Source: Bacteroidota bacterium (lineage in GTDB: Bacteria; Bacteroidota; Bacteroidia; Bacteroidales; WCHB1-69). Taken from it: a DNA stretch of 39,120 nucleotides. The DNA lies in NCBI GenBank assembly GCA_023392945.1, contig JAEWNB010000060.1:1-39120 (forward strand), given 5' to 3'. How positions within the stretch are numbered: the first letter of the stretch is position 1; each line of letters starts with the position of its first letter. The position numbers and the translations under genes were made by a program. Below the pieces are notes generated by a model that saw nothing but the letters and a program-made list of their open reading frames with translations, was not told the origin of the DNA and did no database searches. Shown piece after piece: positions 1 to 7,180 of this stretch.

Positions 1-1
1 A

Positions 2-27
2 GGGACACATAAAATTTATGGGGATTA
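2..27 (+). repeat. Left terminal inverted repeat of the IS
   Basis: Begins GGGACACATAAAA and ends TTTATGGGGATTA. It pairs with the right end at 1446-1471, with 20 of 26 positions matching after reverse complementing. Confidence 0.85.
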
Positions 28-109
28 AGAATACAATAAGAGTATAATAAAGATTTTAAATAAGGATTATAGAATTCATAAATTAACTATTTTTACGACA
101 AAAATAAAT

Positions 110-475
110 ATGGAAAAAAATCTAATATCATACCTGTTACCGGAAGAGTTGCTGGAACATTTTAACATAGTATCGATACAAGAGACAGGTGATGCAAGTC
201 AAGCTCAAGGGGTATTACATATTTTATTGGAAGAAAAGAACATACTTCCTTATGGCTATCAACAATCTTTATATGAATCAAAAGGTTTTTATGAGAGTTC
301 AGAAATAGAAGATTTTCCGATACGTGGCAGAAAGGTATTATTAAAATTGCGTCGTCGTCGTTGGCGGGATAAAGCGACTAAACGAGAAGAAATACAGAAT
401 GACTTTTCTTTTATAGCGGAAGGCTGCAAAATCACCCAAGAACTGGCTGTTTTTTTAAAAGGTATTGGTAGATAA
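110..475 (+). CDS. IS transposase N-terminal region protein (ORF1)
   Basis: A 121-residue basic protein that I read as the N-terminal, probably DNA-binding, region of an ISAon1-type transposase. In this group it is usually annotated separately from the catalytic part. The C-terminal third is rich in Arg and Lys (a run of RRRRWR near residue 83). No catalytic residues are present. The ORF ends in the sequence GTTTTTTTAAAAGG and overlaps ORF2 by 11 bases. ORF2 lies in the frame reached by a +1 (or -2) shift, so the two could be joined by slippage at the T7 run, or ORF2 could start independently by coupling. Both reading frames are otherwise intact. The family call is from protein character and position next to ORF2; the exact role is inferred. 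Confidence 0.75.
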   Translation: MEKNLISYLLPEELLEHFNIVSIQETGDASQAQGVLHILLEEKNILPYGYQQSLYESKGFYESSEIEDFPIRGRKVLLKLRRRRWRDKATKREEIQNDFSFIAEGCKITQELAVFLKGIGR

Positions 476-1448
476 TCGCTTAGAACCCATTTCGCAAATA
501 GCGGGTCATTATCACGTAAATGCAGATAAACTTCGACGACACTACAAGAAATATACAAGTGGATTTAATCAATGGAATCAATTAGAGCATTGCGAAGATT
601 ATCTGCTATATCCGGATAATATTGGTGAACATTTGAGCATAGATGAAGTATCACTTTCCAAAGGAGAGCTATACACCTTTGTAACTAATAAAGCTGCTAA
701 AAGCAAGAAAAAATCATTGGCAGCCTCTATTAAAGGAACTCGTTCTCAAGATATTACAAATATTTTAGACAAAATTCCCGAACAGAAACGAGTTATTGTA
801 AAAGACATTACAATGGATATGGCTAATAATATGGGACTTGCTGTAAAAAATTGTTTTCCTCAAGCCAAACTCATCATAGATCGTTTTCATGTTGTAAAAT
901 TGATAGAAGAATCCTTGCAAATTATGCGAACAACCGCCCGTAGAAAAGCCATTGACGAAGAAAATAAACTTGTCAAAGAAGCTAAACATAAAGGAATAAA
1001 ATATCTTCCTAAGGAATATGAAAACGGAGATACTGCTAAACAACTGCTTGCACGATCCAGGTATGTTATTGCTAAAAGACCTGATGAATGGACTGAAAAT
1101 CAAAAACTAAGAGCAGCAATACTTTTCAAAAATCATCCACAAATAGAACACGCTTATCACATCGTTCTTGAATTTAGAAATATTTATAAACAAACCCATA
1201 GAGTCTTAGCGAAAGCTATGTTCTTGAAATGGATTGATAAAATATTTGAACAGAAACTAACCCTTTTTTACACAGCCGCTAATTCAGTAAAATGCCATTT
1301 AAACAATATCTTAAACTTCTTCAATGACAGACTTACAAATGCTAATGCTGAATCATTTAATGCTAAAGTAAAACTCTTTCGTGCCAATTTAAGAGGTGTT
1401 ACCGACAATGCTTTTTTCTTATTCAGATTACACAATTTCTTCGCCTAA
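465..1448 (+). CDS. ISL3-family DDE transposase (ORF2)
   Basis: Catalytic part of the transposase, 327 residues from an apparent TTG start. The ISL3-like DDE triad can be read as Asp60 (in LSIDEVS), Asp139 (in the hallmark FPQAKLIIDRFHV) and Glu296 (in NANAESFNAKVK). The spacing and the C-terminal AESFNAK/LRGVTDNAFFLFR stretch fit DDE_Tnp_ISL3. The frame is open from about base 459, upstream of the TTG, so the true product may be an ORF1-ORF2 fusion made by frameshifting rather than a separately initiated protein. The stop codon TAA at 1446-1448 forms the inner end of the right inverted repeat. The gene seems intact, so the element may be active. Confidence 0.88.
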   Translation: MVDNRLEPISQIAGHYHVNADKLRRHYKKYTSGFNQWNQLEHCEDYLLYPDNIGEHLSIDEVSLSKGELYTFVTNKAAKSKKKSLAASIKGTRSQDITNILDKIPEQKRVIVKDITMDMANNMGLAVKNCFPQAKLIIDRFHVVKLIEESLQIMRTTARRKAIDEENKLVKEAKHKGIKYLPKEYENGDTAKQLLARSRYVIAKRPDEWTENQKLRAAILFKNHPQIEHAYHIVLEFRNIYKQTHRVLAKAMFLKWIDKIFEQKLTLFYTAANSVKCHLNNILNFFNDRLTNANAESFNAKVKLFRANLRGVTDNAFFLFRLHNFFA

Positions 1449-1471
1449 TCCCCATAAAATTAACCTGACCC
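1446..1471 (-). repeat. Right terminal inverted repeat of the IS
   Basis: Reverse complement starts GGGTCAGGTT and ends TTATGGGGATTA, matching the left end at 2-27. It contains the transposase stop codon. Confidence 0.85.
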
Positions 1472-1565
1472 ATAGTTATCCACCGAGCCGAGCATAGCTA
1501 TCCACCGAGCCGAGCATAGCTATCCACCGAGCCGAGCATAGTTATCCACCGAGCCGAGCATAGCT
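1471..1565. repeat. 22-bp tandem repeat, four copies plus a partial
   Basis: Four back-to-back copies of CATAG(T/C)TATCCACCGAGCCGAG occupy 1471-1558, followed by CATAGCT. Copies differ only at one T/C position (T, C, C, T). The array starts at the IS right end, so the IS may have inserted into a longer array. Copies one and four contain TTATCCACC, one base off the DnaA-box consensus TTATCCACA. There are no spacers, so this is not a CRISPR. Function unknown. Confidence 0.9.
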
Positions 1566-1731
1566 TTCATCCATAAGCATTCTCTCAACACTCAGCTAAA
1601 TCAGTTTTTAGTCAAAAACAGGAAGATTTTATTATTAAAAACCGGTCATTTTTTGATAAAAAAGCACAAAAAACAGGAAAAAATTTCAATCATCAATAAA
1701 TTGGGAGAATTAAATTTGTGTGGATAATGGC

Positions 1732-1980
1732 CGCATTCCGGAAGGAATGCGAAAGGTGTTGTGCAAAATCTCCTTGCTACCAAGCTGTATTCCCTTCCGG
1801 GAATAAATTTGCGATGATTTGAAACGACCACTCGATCCGCTCCGTAGGAGCGCTATATTTGTAGCCAACGAATTCCCGATTACCACATTCCGCCACAGAG
1901 TGGCGTTATATTTGTAGCCAACGAATTAGCAACGATTCTCCCTCGCTCCGTCGGAGCGTTATATTTGTGAATAAACGAAT
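1732..1980. repeat. Array of five evenly spaced palindromes (REP-like)
   Basis: Five hairpins lie at 1732-1751 (8-bp stem), 1788-1805 (7-bp stem), 1838-1852, 1891-1905 and 1944-1958 (6-bp stems, 3-base loops). Starts are 56, 50, 53 and 53 bases apart. The last three are each followed by a near-identical 22-base tail, (C/T)TATATTTGTAGCCAACGAATT, diverging in the last copy. Stems change together on both arms: CGCTCC/GGAGCG in two copies and CGCCAC/GTGGCG in the middle one. That covariation argues for selection on the folded or cruciform shape. The rest of the 1566-2030 gap contains no convincing gene. Confidence 0.85.
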
Positions 1981-2030
1981 GTCTCATCCTAAAATAGATT
2001 TACATAAAAACCAAATAAAGCTGTAAGTAT

Positions 2031-4295
2031 CTAATTTATTTTAATAACTTTAAACTCCAAAATAGTTTTGTCGAGAATGAATTTTCCTAAATAGATTCCT
2101 TCTCTCAGGTCTGAAAGATCTACAGTAGCACATTCTCCAATGATTTCCAATTTCTTGACTATTCTTCCGGAAAGGTCAAACAGTTCAAGATGACCATTTG
2201 TTCGGAGTTGAAATGGATGGATTTTGATCGTTATTTTGTCTGTGGTTGGATTAGGAAATATTTCAATTTTGGCCTTATCATAATGATTGCTAATTTTCTC
2301 AGTTGAGTCGGGGACGGCTATTCCTTTAAAATAACTAATTCCTCCTGCCCAGTTCCCTATGAGAAGTTCCGGAAATGAGTCGTTGTCAACATCTCCTACG
2401 CATGGAGAAGTACGGATGCCTTCGTCAATATTATATCTGTGGTTTTGCGATATTTCATAAAGAGCTTCCAGTTCCAGTGTGAAATTTCCTTCCAGATTTC
2501 CATCTATGTTTTTATAATAGAATATGTTCCCCTGTTCACTTCCGCAAAACAAAACTGTTTCATCTGAGCTGTTTCTGAAAAAACAAGGGATTGAATAGCC
2601 AAAATATGATATTTCATAATTTCGTATGTCAACACCTCCTAAAGTATCGGTAATTAGTTGAAATTGAGGAATTTCAGTATAGGAAACATTCCGGAAGAAC
2701 GAAATATGCCCCCTGCGGTTTCCAATAAGCAGATCTTTCTTGCCATCTCTGTCAAGATCAAAGTATTGCGGGGTGCTGAAATCGCCGACATCAATTGACT
2801 GATCGGACAGGAGTGGGGGAGCGAAGAGTGGCATTTCAGAAATTGAATTATTGAGGAATAGAACCAGATCCCCTTCTTTCTTTCCACAAAGCAAATCGGG
2901 AATGGAATCTCCGTTAAAATCACCGAAAGATGGGTGGAGAGACAAAAATCCATATTGTTTTATATTGCCAAAATCATTTGTAACAAGTTTAAAACGGGGA
3001 AGGGTAGGAGTTCCGATGTTTTGATAATAAGAAATGGAAGAAGAGTAATAGGAATTCAAAAATCCATTGATATAATTTGAGCTGTCATAGCTGCCATAAT
3101 TTCCAATAAACAGATCTTCAAGACCATCTCCATTCCAATCATACAACACCGGAACTGAACCGCTACCCACATCAATCATCTCTTCCTGTATGAATGAGGT
3201 ATTGGTTAATTCAAATTGATGTGAAATGTCAGAATAGTCATATTTCCAAACACTTTTCATATCTTGGGATTTGATAAGAGAGGGATCTGAGGGAGAAGCA
3301 ATCAGTTCAGGGATGGAATCATTGTCACAATCAATAACAGAGCAGACAGGCATTGAAAAGAGGTTGATGGGATCAGAAAAATTTGGGAAGAAAGGATTTT
3401 GACTGATCATATAGGCACTATCAGGAGATCCTCCGTTAGTAAGTAAGATGAGGTTAGGGAAATCTATATCGCCCAATATTAGATCTTTAACACCATCACT
3501 AGTGAAATCGTAATATAAAAGTGAAGAACCTACATGTCTGTCAGCTTCATCGACCGAGTTTTTATTAGAACAATCGGTAAAAAGAGTAATTACATTATTG
3601 TCCGCTCCTTCTGAAAAGTGCCCCCAACACTCATCTTCTAACCTGAAATCGGGATTTTCCGGATTAATACCATAATTTTTTTGAAAGTGAACATATTTGC
3701 CCAAAAGCCAGAAATTCAAAATGTCTAAATCTCCATCCCCGTCAACGTCGTCAATTGCCAAGTAGTCATCAGGAGATGAGTAAATATTTGTATATCCGCT
3801 ATAATAGTATGATTGCAGTTGTTCAGTAACAAGTTCAAATGCCGGTTCATTCAGTGAAATATTTTTATACAAGGAAATTCCGGCAAGTCCGTATGTGAAA
3901 ATATCTTCTTTACCATCAAGATTATAATCTTTAAGGATTGCCCAATCGTGTAATTTGGGAAAACAGTGTACATATTGCGGAGCAAAACTAAAACAACAAG
4001 AATCGGTAATTCCCTGATTTAGAAATGGTAATATTCGATTTCCATTTTTTTCAAAAATAAAGAGATCTTTAAAGCCATCAAAATTAAGGTCGATTTCTGA
4101 TATTTTTATTGAATTTAATCCTCCGGACCATGGAAATAAAAGACAATTCAAAGCAGAATCCCGAACATCGACTGCAACACTTCTTTCAAATCCGAAGTCA
4201 CGGGAAAGGGTTTGGCAAAAAGAAAATAATGGGAGAAAATATAATCCGATAATAAAGAAAAAAGAAATCCTTCTTGATAATTTATTCATCATCAA
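2031..4295 (-). CDS. Secreted FG-GAP/VCBS repeat protein with T9SS sorting domain
   Basis: A 754-residue exported protein. Residues 1-28 form a signal peptide ending near SFCQ. The body holds at least nine calcium-loop-like repeats of the type DxNxDGxxDL, for example DLNFDGFKDL, DVDGDGDLDI, DWNGDGLEDL and DVDNDSFPEL, often followed by LIGN, as in FG-GAP/VCBS beta-propellers. Residues 675-754 are a type A T9SS C-terminal sorting domain, starting IEIFPNPTTDKI and containing LFDLSGRIV and REGIYLGKF. It is therefore likely cargo of the T9SS encoded at 10-16 kb and displayed on or released from the cell surface. No enzyme motif is seen; adhesion or matrix binding is only a guess. It starts 48 bases after the M23 peptidase gene and may be cotranscribed with it. 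Confidence 0.88.
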   Translation of the reverse strand: MMMNKLSRRISFFFIIGLYFLPLFSFCQTLSRDFGFERSVAVDVRDSALNCLLFPWSGGLNSIKISEIDLNFDGFKDLFIFEKNGNRILPFLNQGITDSCCFSFAPQYVHCFPKLHDWAILKDYNLDGKEDIFTYGLAGISLYKNISLNEPAFELVTEQLQSYYYSGYTNIYSSPDDYLAIDDVDGDGDLDILNFWLLGKYVHFQKNYGINPENPDFRLEDECWGHFSEGADNNVITLFTDCSNKNSVDEADRHVGSSLLYYDFTSDGVKDLILGDIDFPNLILLTNGGSPDSAYMISQNPFFPNFSDPINLFSMPVCSVIDCDNDSIPELIASPSDPSLIKSQDMKSVWKYDYSDISHQFELTNTSFIQEEMIDVGSGSVPVLYDWNGDGLEDLFIGNYGSYDSSNYINGFLNSYYSSSISYYQNIGTPTLPRFKLVTNDFGNIKQYGFLSLHPSFGDFNGDSIPDLLCGKKEGDLVLFLNNSISEMPLFAPPLLSDQSIDVGDFSTPQYFDLDRDGKKDLLIGNRRGHISFFRNVSYTEIPQFQLITDTLGGVDIRNYEISYFGYSIPCFFRNSSDETVLFCGSEQGNIFYYKNIDGNLEGNFTLELEALYEISQNHRYNIDEGIRTSPCVGDVDNDSFPELLIGNWAGGISYFKGIAVPDSTEKISNHYDKAKIEIFPNPTTDKITIKIHPFQLRTNGHLELFDLSGRIVKKLEIIGECATVDLSDLREGIYLGKFILDKTILEFKVIKIN

Positions 4296-4343
4296 TATTA
4301 TATTTTATTCAATAACGATTTTTAAAATAGAAAGATATAATCT

Positions 4344-5333
4344 TTATTTAACCCGAAGTTTTTGTCCGATTCTTAAAAAGTCGCTTCTCAAACCATTTAA
4401 TTTCTTGATTTTAGTAACGCTGGTATGGTATTTTTGAGCAATGCGGGAGAGTGTATCTCCATTTTTTACTTTATAGTAAACTTTGCTGGGAGCCACGCTG
4501 CTTCCGGAAGAAGAAACTGAAGTAGTTTGTTGAGAGGGAGCATTTTGAATAGTAGTATTGATGGAATTATTGGCAGCCAGATTACTAACAGCTGAACAAC
4601 CGCGAATATACAGAGTATCAGATTTTAAATTATAGTTAGCAAAGTCAATTATTTTAGTTGGATTAAATGGAATTCCAAGATATCTTGTTTCAAAATGAAG
4701 ATGACTTCCATAGGATCGGCCTGTATTTCCCCCCAATCCAATGGTGTCTCCGGCATGGATCATTTGTCCCGGGTTAACTAGTCTTTTTGAAAGATGACCG
4801 TAATAAGTTTCCAAGCCATTGTTATGTCGAAGGACAATCAGGTTTCCGTATCCTCCGGCATTTGTTTGAGATATCCTTACAATTCCATCAAATGCTGCAA
4901 CCACCGGAGTCCCTGTCGGATATCCTAAATCGATGCCATAATGCATTCTGCGTCTTCTTTTTCCATAGTTTGAAGTGACGCTATATTTAGCCGGATGACA
5001 GTAATTTTCCAAAATTAATGTATCACCGTATACAGGGCCGATGTGTTTATAATGGACAGAAGTAACTTCAAAATTTTGATATAAGGAGAAGCCTGGCATC
5101 CATTCAAAATATAAAAATTGAACTACAGGACCGTTATATACTATGTTGTCAAATGATTTGTCATCTTCTTCGTAGGTGAGATTAAACCCTAATGAATCAA
5201 CAGAATTCTCATCTTCAATAACATTTTCTCCTTCTACGATATTTAAATTGATTTGATTATTATTGTTTTGTGATTGTAAACTTATGAATGAGAACACAAA
5301 TATCAATGATAAAAAATTAATTTTAAGATTCAT
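4344..5333 (-). CDS. M23 family metallopeptidase with LysM domain
   Basis: A secreted zinc peptidase acting on peptidoglycan cross-links. From the chosen start (329 residues) there is a signal peptide MNLKINFLSLIFVFSFISLQ. The LytM/M23 core has ligands His131 and Asp135 (HYGID) and His213 (in HLHFE at 211-215), with His180 (YYGHLS) also conserved. A C-terminal LysM domain (about 285-329; GDTLSRIAQKYHTS, IGQKLRVK) should bind peptidoglycan glycans. The open frame extends upstream to 5426, but that would bury the signal peptide behind 31 residues and overlap the upstream lipoprotein gene, so I prefer 5333. All M23 zinc ligands are present, so it should be catalytic rather than an EnvC-like activator. 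Confidence 0.9.
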   Translation of the reverse strand: MNLKINFLSLIFVFSFISLQSQNNNNQINLNIVEGENVIEDENSVDSLGFNLTYEEDDKSFDNIVYNGPVVQFLYFEWMPGFSLYQNFEVTSVHYKHIGPVYGDTLILENYCHPAKYSVTSNYGKRRRRMHYGIDLGYPTGTPVVAAFDGIVRISQTNAGGYGNLIVLRHNNGLETYYGHLSKRLVNPGQMIHAGDTIGLGGNTGRSYGSHLHFETRYLGIPFNPTKIIDFANYNLKSDTLYIRGCSAVSNLAANNSINTTIQNAPSQQTTSVSSSGSSVAPSKVYYKVKNGDTLSRIAQKYHTSVTKIKKLNGLRSDFLRIGQKLRVK

Positions 5334-5385
5334 TGGCTTCAAATTAAATAAACTGCTTAAAACAGTTTTAGGGTTATTAATGGTT

Positions 5386-5604
5386 TTAGTAGTGAAATTT
5401 AGTTCTTCTTTTAGATTTAATGACATACTTAGTATTACTTAGACGGGTAGTATTCCATTTAGGTTGCTTGCTTCTGTAATGTTTGTATGTTTGAGGACTC
5501 GATTTGTAATAGATATCACTCGTTGAGCAGGAAGTCGATAAAAATAATAAAGGAAAGAAAATCAATATAATAAAGATAATTAGTAACAAAGATTTCCTTT
5601 TCAT
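5386..5604 (-). CDS. Small basic lipoprotein, unknown function
   Basis: A 72-residue protein with a lysine-rich N-terminus, a hydrophobic stretch (residues 5-22) and a lipobox-like LSTSC (Cys26), so a lipoprotein signal peptide is likely. The mature part is about 47 residues, rich in Lys, Arg, Tyr and Ser, ending KYVIKSKRRTKFHY. I do not recognise the family. It begins 45 bases after a TATTTTTG promoter element and is followed by the M23 peptidase gene, with 52 bases between its stop and the peptidase start I prefer. Coupled expression suggests an envelope role, but that is inference from position only. Confidence 0.65.
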   Translation of the reverse strand: MKRKSLLLIIFIILIFFPLLFLSTSCSTSDIYYKSSPQTYKHYRSKQPKWNTTRLSNTKYVIKSKRRTKFHY

Positions 5605-5648
5605 AGTATTTTATTTAGGAAGTAATGTTTTTTTATTTGTTTGATATG

Positions 5649-5656
5649 CAAAAATA
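5649..5656 (-). promoter_or_regulatory. -7 promoter element TATTTTTG for lipoprotein/M23 genes
   Basis: Minus-strand TATTTTTG matches the Bacteroidota -7 consensus TAnnTTTG and sits 45 bases upstream of the lipoprotein ATG. No clear -33 TTTG. Confidence 0.6.
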
Positions 5657-5695
5657 CATTTTTTTTAATATGATCAGCTTTTGATTAGTTTTTTT

Positions 5696-7150
5696 TTAGT
5701 TTTTTTTCAATTTCAAATCCCTTAAAAAAGTAATTGGAATTAATCTGGTGATAAAAGCCAGCAATAAAGATATAATTCCACCTGCAATCATACCGACAAA
5801 AGGATTTAAGATAGGAGTATGAGCAATTAAATAAATGGAAGGTATTAGCAAAACGCAAAAGATCAAACATTTTACAAAAGGGATATTGGAAAATGGGATT
5901 TTGAGTTCTTTAAAAACGATAATGATTTGGAGCAATGAAACAACTGACTGTGTTGACAGACTGGCTATTGCAGCTCCTCTGGCGTGTAATTGAGGTATCA
6001 GAATAAGATTAATAATGACATTGACAATTATGCCGGCGATGGCCACGATGTTTAATAATTTCATATTACCATTTGCCGTTAACAATGTTCCAAAAATATA
6101 AGTAAATGAGATTGGAATAATGCATGGAATCAAAATGATAAATACAGCTGCACTTTCGTTTACATGTTCAGCGTATAAAAAATCTAATATCGGGAAACGA
6201 TAACTTATCAGCATCACAACTGAAGTGACTGCAAAATAAAACAATAAAGAAAAGGATGTTTTGATAATGGGATTTATATCTTCTTTTTCTTTGATCATTT
6301 TTGAAAAAAGAGGAAGAAGAATTACAGAGAATAAGTAAGATATCATTACCAAAGCGTCCAGTAATCTGAATGCGGAAGCATAAATACCTGTTTCAAGATT
6401 AGAAATACTATCCGGCAATATACGTTCAATCATGACGGAGTCGATTCTGTTATAAAATGACATCAGAAGAAAAAGAATAGCAAAGGGAAAGCTTTTCTTC
6501 ATTATCATTTTAAAAAAAGAGAGGTTCCAATAGAGCTTTTGTGGCTTAGCTTTTTTGAATACAATTGCAAAAGCAATAATACTGCTAATTAAATAAGAAA
6601 TGGTCTGTGAATAGATGAACCATTCTATTTGAAATGGTTTATCCGTAATATTGCCCCAAAGTAATATGCCACATATTATGATCATCAGCAATCTGTCCAA
6701 AACTGATAAAACACTGTCTGTTTTGAACATGAGAAGAGCAGAAATATTAGATCTTAAGTATGTTATAAAGGCATTCAGAAATTGATTGATTGCAGTAAAA
6801 AGCAATATTTTGAGTTGTAGGTCACGATATCCTATAATTAAAGCAACACTGAATGTTATGATTAGATAGATAATTCCAAGAAATAACTTTAATGTGAAAA
6901 TGCCGGAAAGATGTTTGGCAAGCAGTTGGGAATTTTGGGCAATATTTTTATTATTGAAATTAGTAATGCCCATATCCAATACAATATTGAATAAAAAGGT
7001 AAAATTGAATACTGCAAAATATAATCCATAATTGGCAGCTCCAACGCAGTTCTGTACTCCAACATCAATCCCAAGGACCCAAAATGGCTTTATCAGCAAA
7101 TTGAGAAATATGAGCAATACAACATTAAATACAAAGTCTTTTTGCCTCAT
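5696..7150 (-). CDS. Wzx-like polysaccharide flippase (MOP superfamily)
   Basis: A 484-residue polytopic inner-membrane protein with about 12-14 hydrophobic segments, lacking soluble domains. Its start (RQKDFVFNVVLLIFLNLLIK), the early segment GAANYGLYFAVFNFTFLFNIVLDMG-type pattern and the later polar helix EDINPIIKTS are typical of oligosaccharide/lipid-linked sugar flippases of the MOP superfamily, which move undecaprenyl-linked glycans across the inner membrane. It starts 30 bases after leuS, so it is probably cotranscribed with it. No glycosyltransferase, polymerase or chain-length gene is nearby, so this is a stand-alone flippase and not part of a capsule locus. The substrate cannot be predicted. 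MurJ is a possible alternative but the sequence start looks more Wzx-like. Confidence 0.8.
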   Translation of the reverse strand: MRQKDFVFNVVLLIFLNLLIKPFWVLGIDVGVQNCVGAANYGLYFAVFNFTFLFNIVLDMGITNFNNKNIAQNSQLLAKHLSGIFTLKLFLGIIYLIITFSVALIIGYRDLQLKILLFTAINQFLNAFITYLRSNISALLMFKTDSVLSVLDRLLMIIICGILLWGNITDKPFQIEWFIYSQTISYLISSIIAFAIVFKKAKPQKLYWNLSFFKMIMKKSFPFAILFLLMSFYNRIDSVMIERILPDSISNLETGIYASAFRLLDALVMISYLFSVILLPLFSKMIKEKEDINPIIKTSFSLLFYFAVTSVVMLISYRFPILDFLYAEHVNESAAVFIILIPCIIPISFTYIFGTLLTANGNMKLLNIVAIAGIIVNVIINLILIPQLHARGAAIASLSTQSVVSLLQIIIVFKELKIPFSNIPFVKCLIFCVLLIPSIYLIAHTPILNPFVGMIAGGIISLLLAFITRLIPITFLRDLKLKKN

Positions 7151-7180
7151 AAAGTGTTGAGAGATGAATAATATAAAATA

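Larger units (their letters stand above)
2..1471 (+). mobile_element. ISL3-type insertion sequence (ISAon1-like), two ORFs
   Basis: A compact element of about 1.47 kb bounded by imperfect 26-bp terminal inverted repeats at 2-27 and 1446-1471 (20 of 26 positions match, with the inner 13 identical). It holds two overlapping plus-strand ORFs, an N-terminal region protein and a DDE transposase of the ISL3 type. The transposase stop codon lies inside the right inverted repeat. The left end falls at the second base of the window, which suggests that the contig or window was cut at a repeated element. The target-site duplication cannot be checked because the left flank is missing. Assignment to the ISAon1 group rests on recall of the two-ORF layout in Bacteroidota, not on a search. 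Confidence 0.88.

Noticed and set aside
1646..1831. Minus-strand 61-codon ORF in the repeat region
   Set aside because: It runs through the hairpin repeats and has no family resemblance; probably chance.
1471..1980. CRISPR array
   Set aside because: The 22-bp units are contiguous without spacers, and the 53-base-period units share most of their sequence, including the tails. There are no cas genes.
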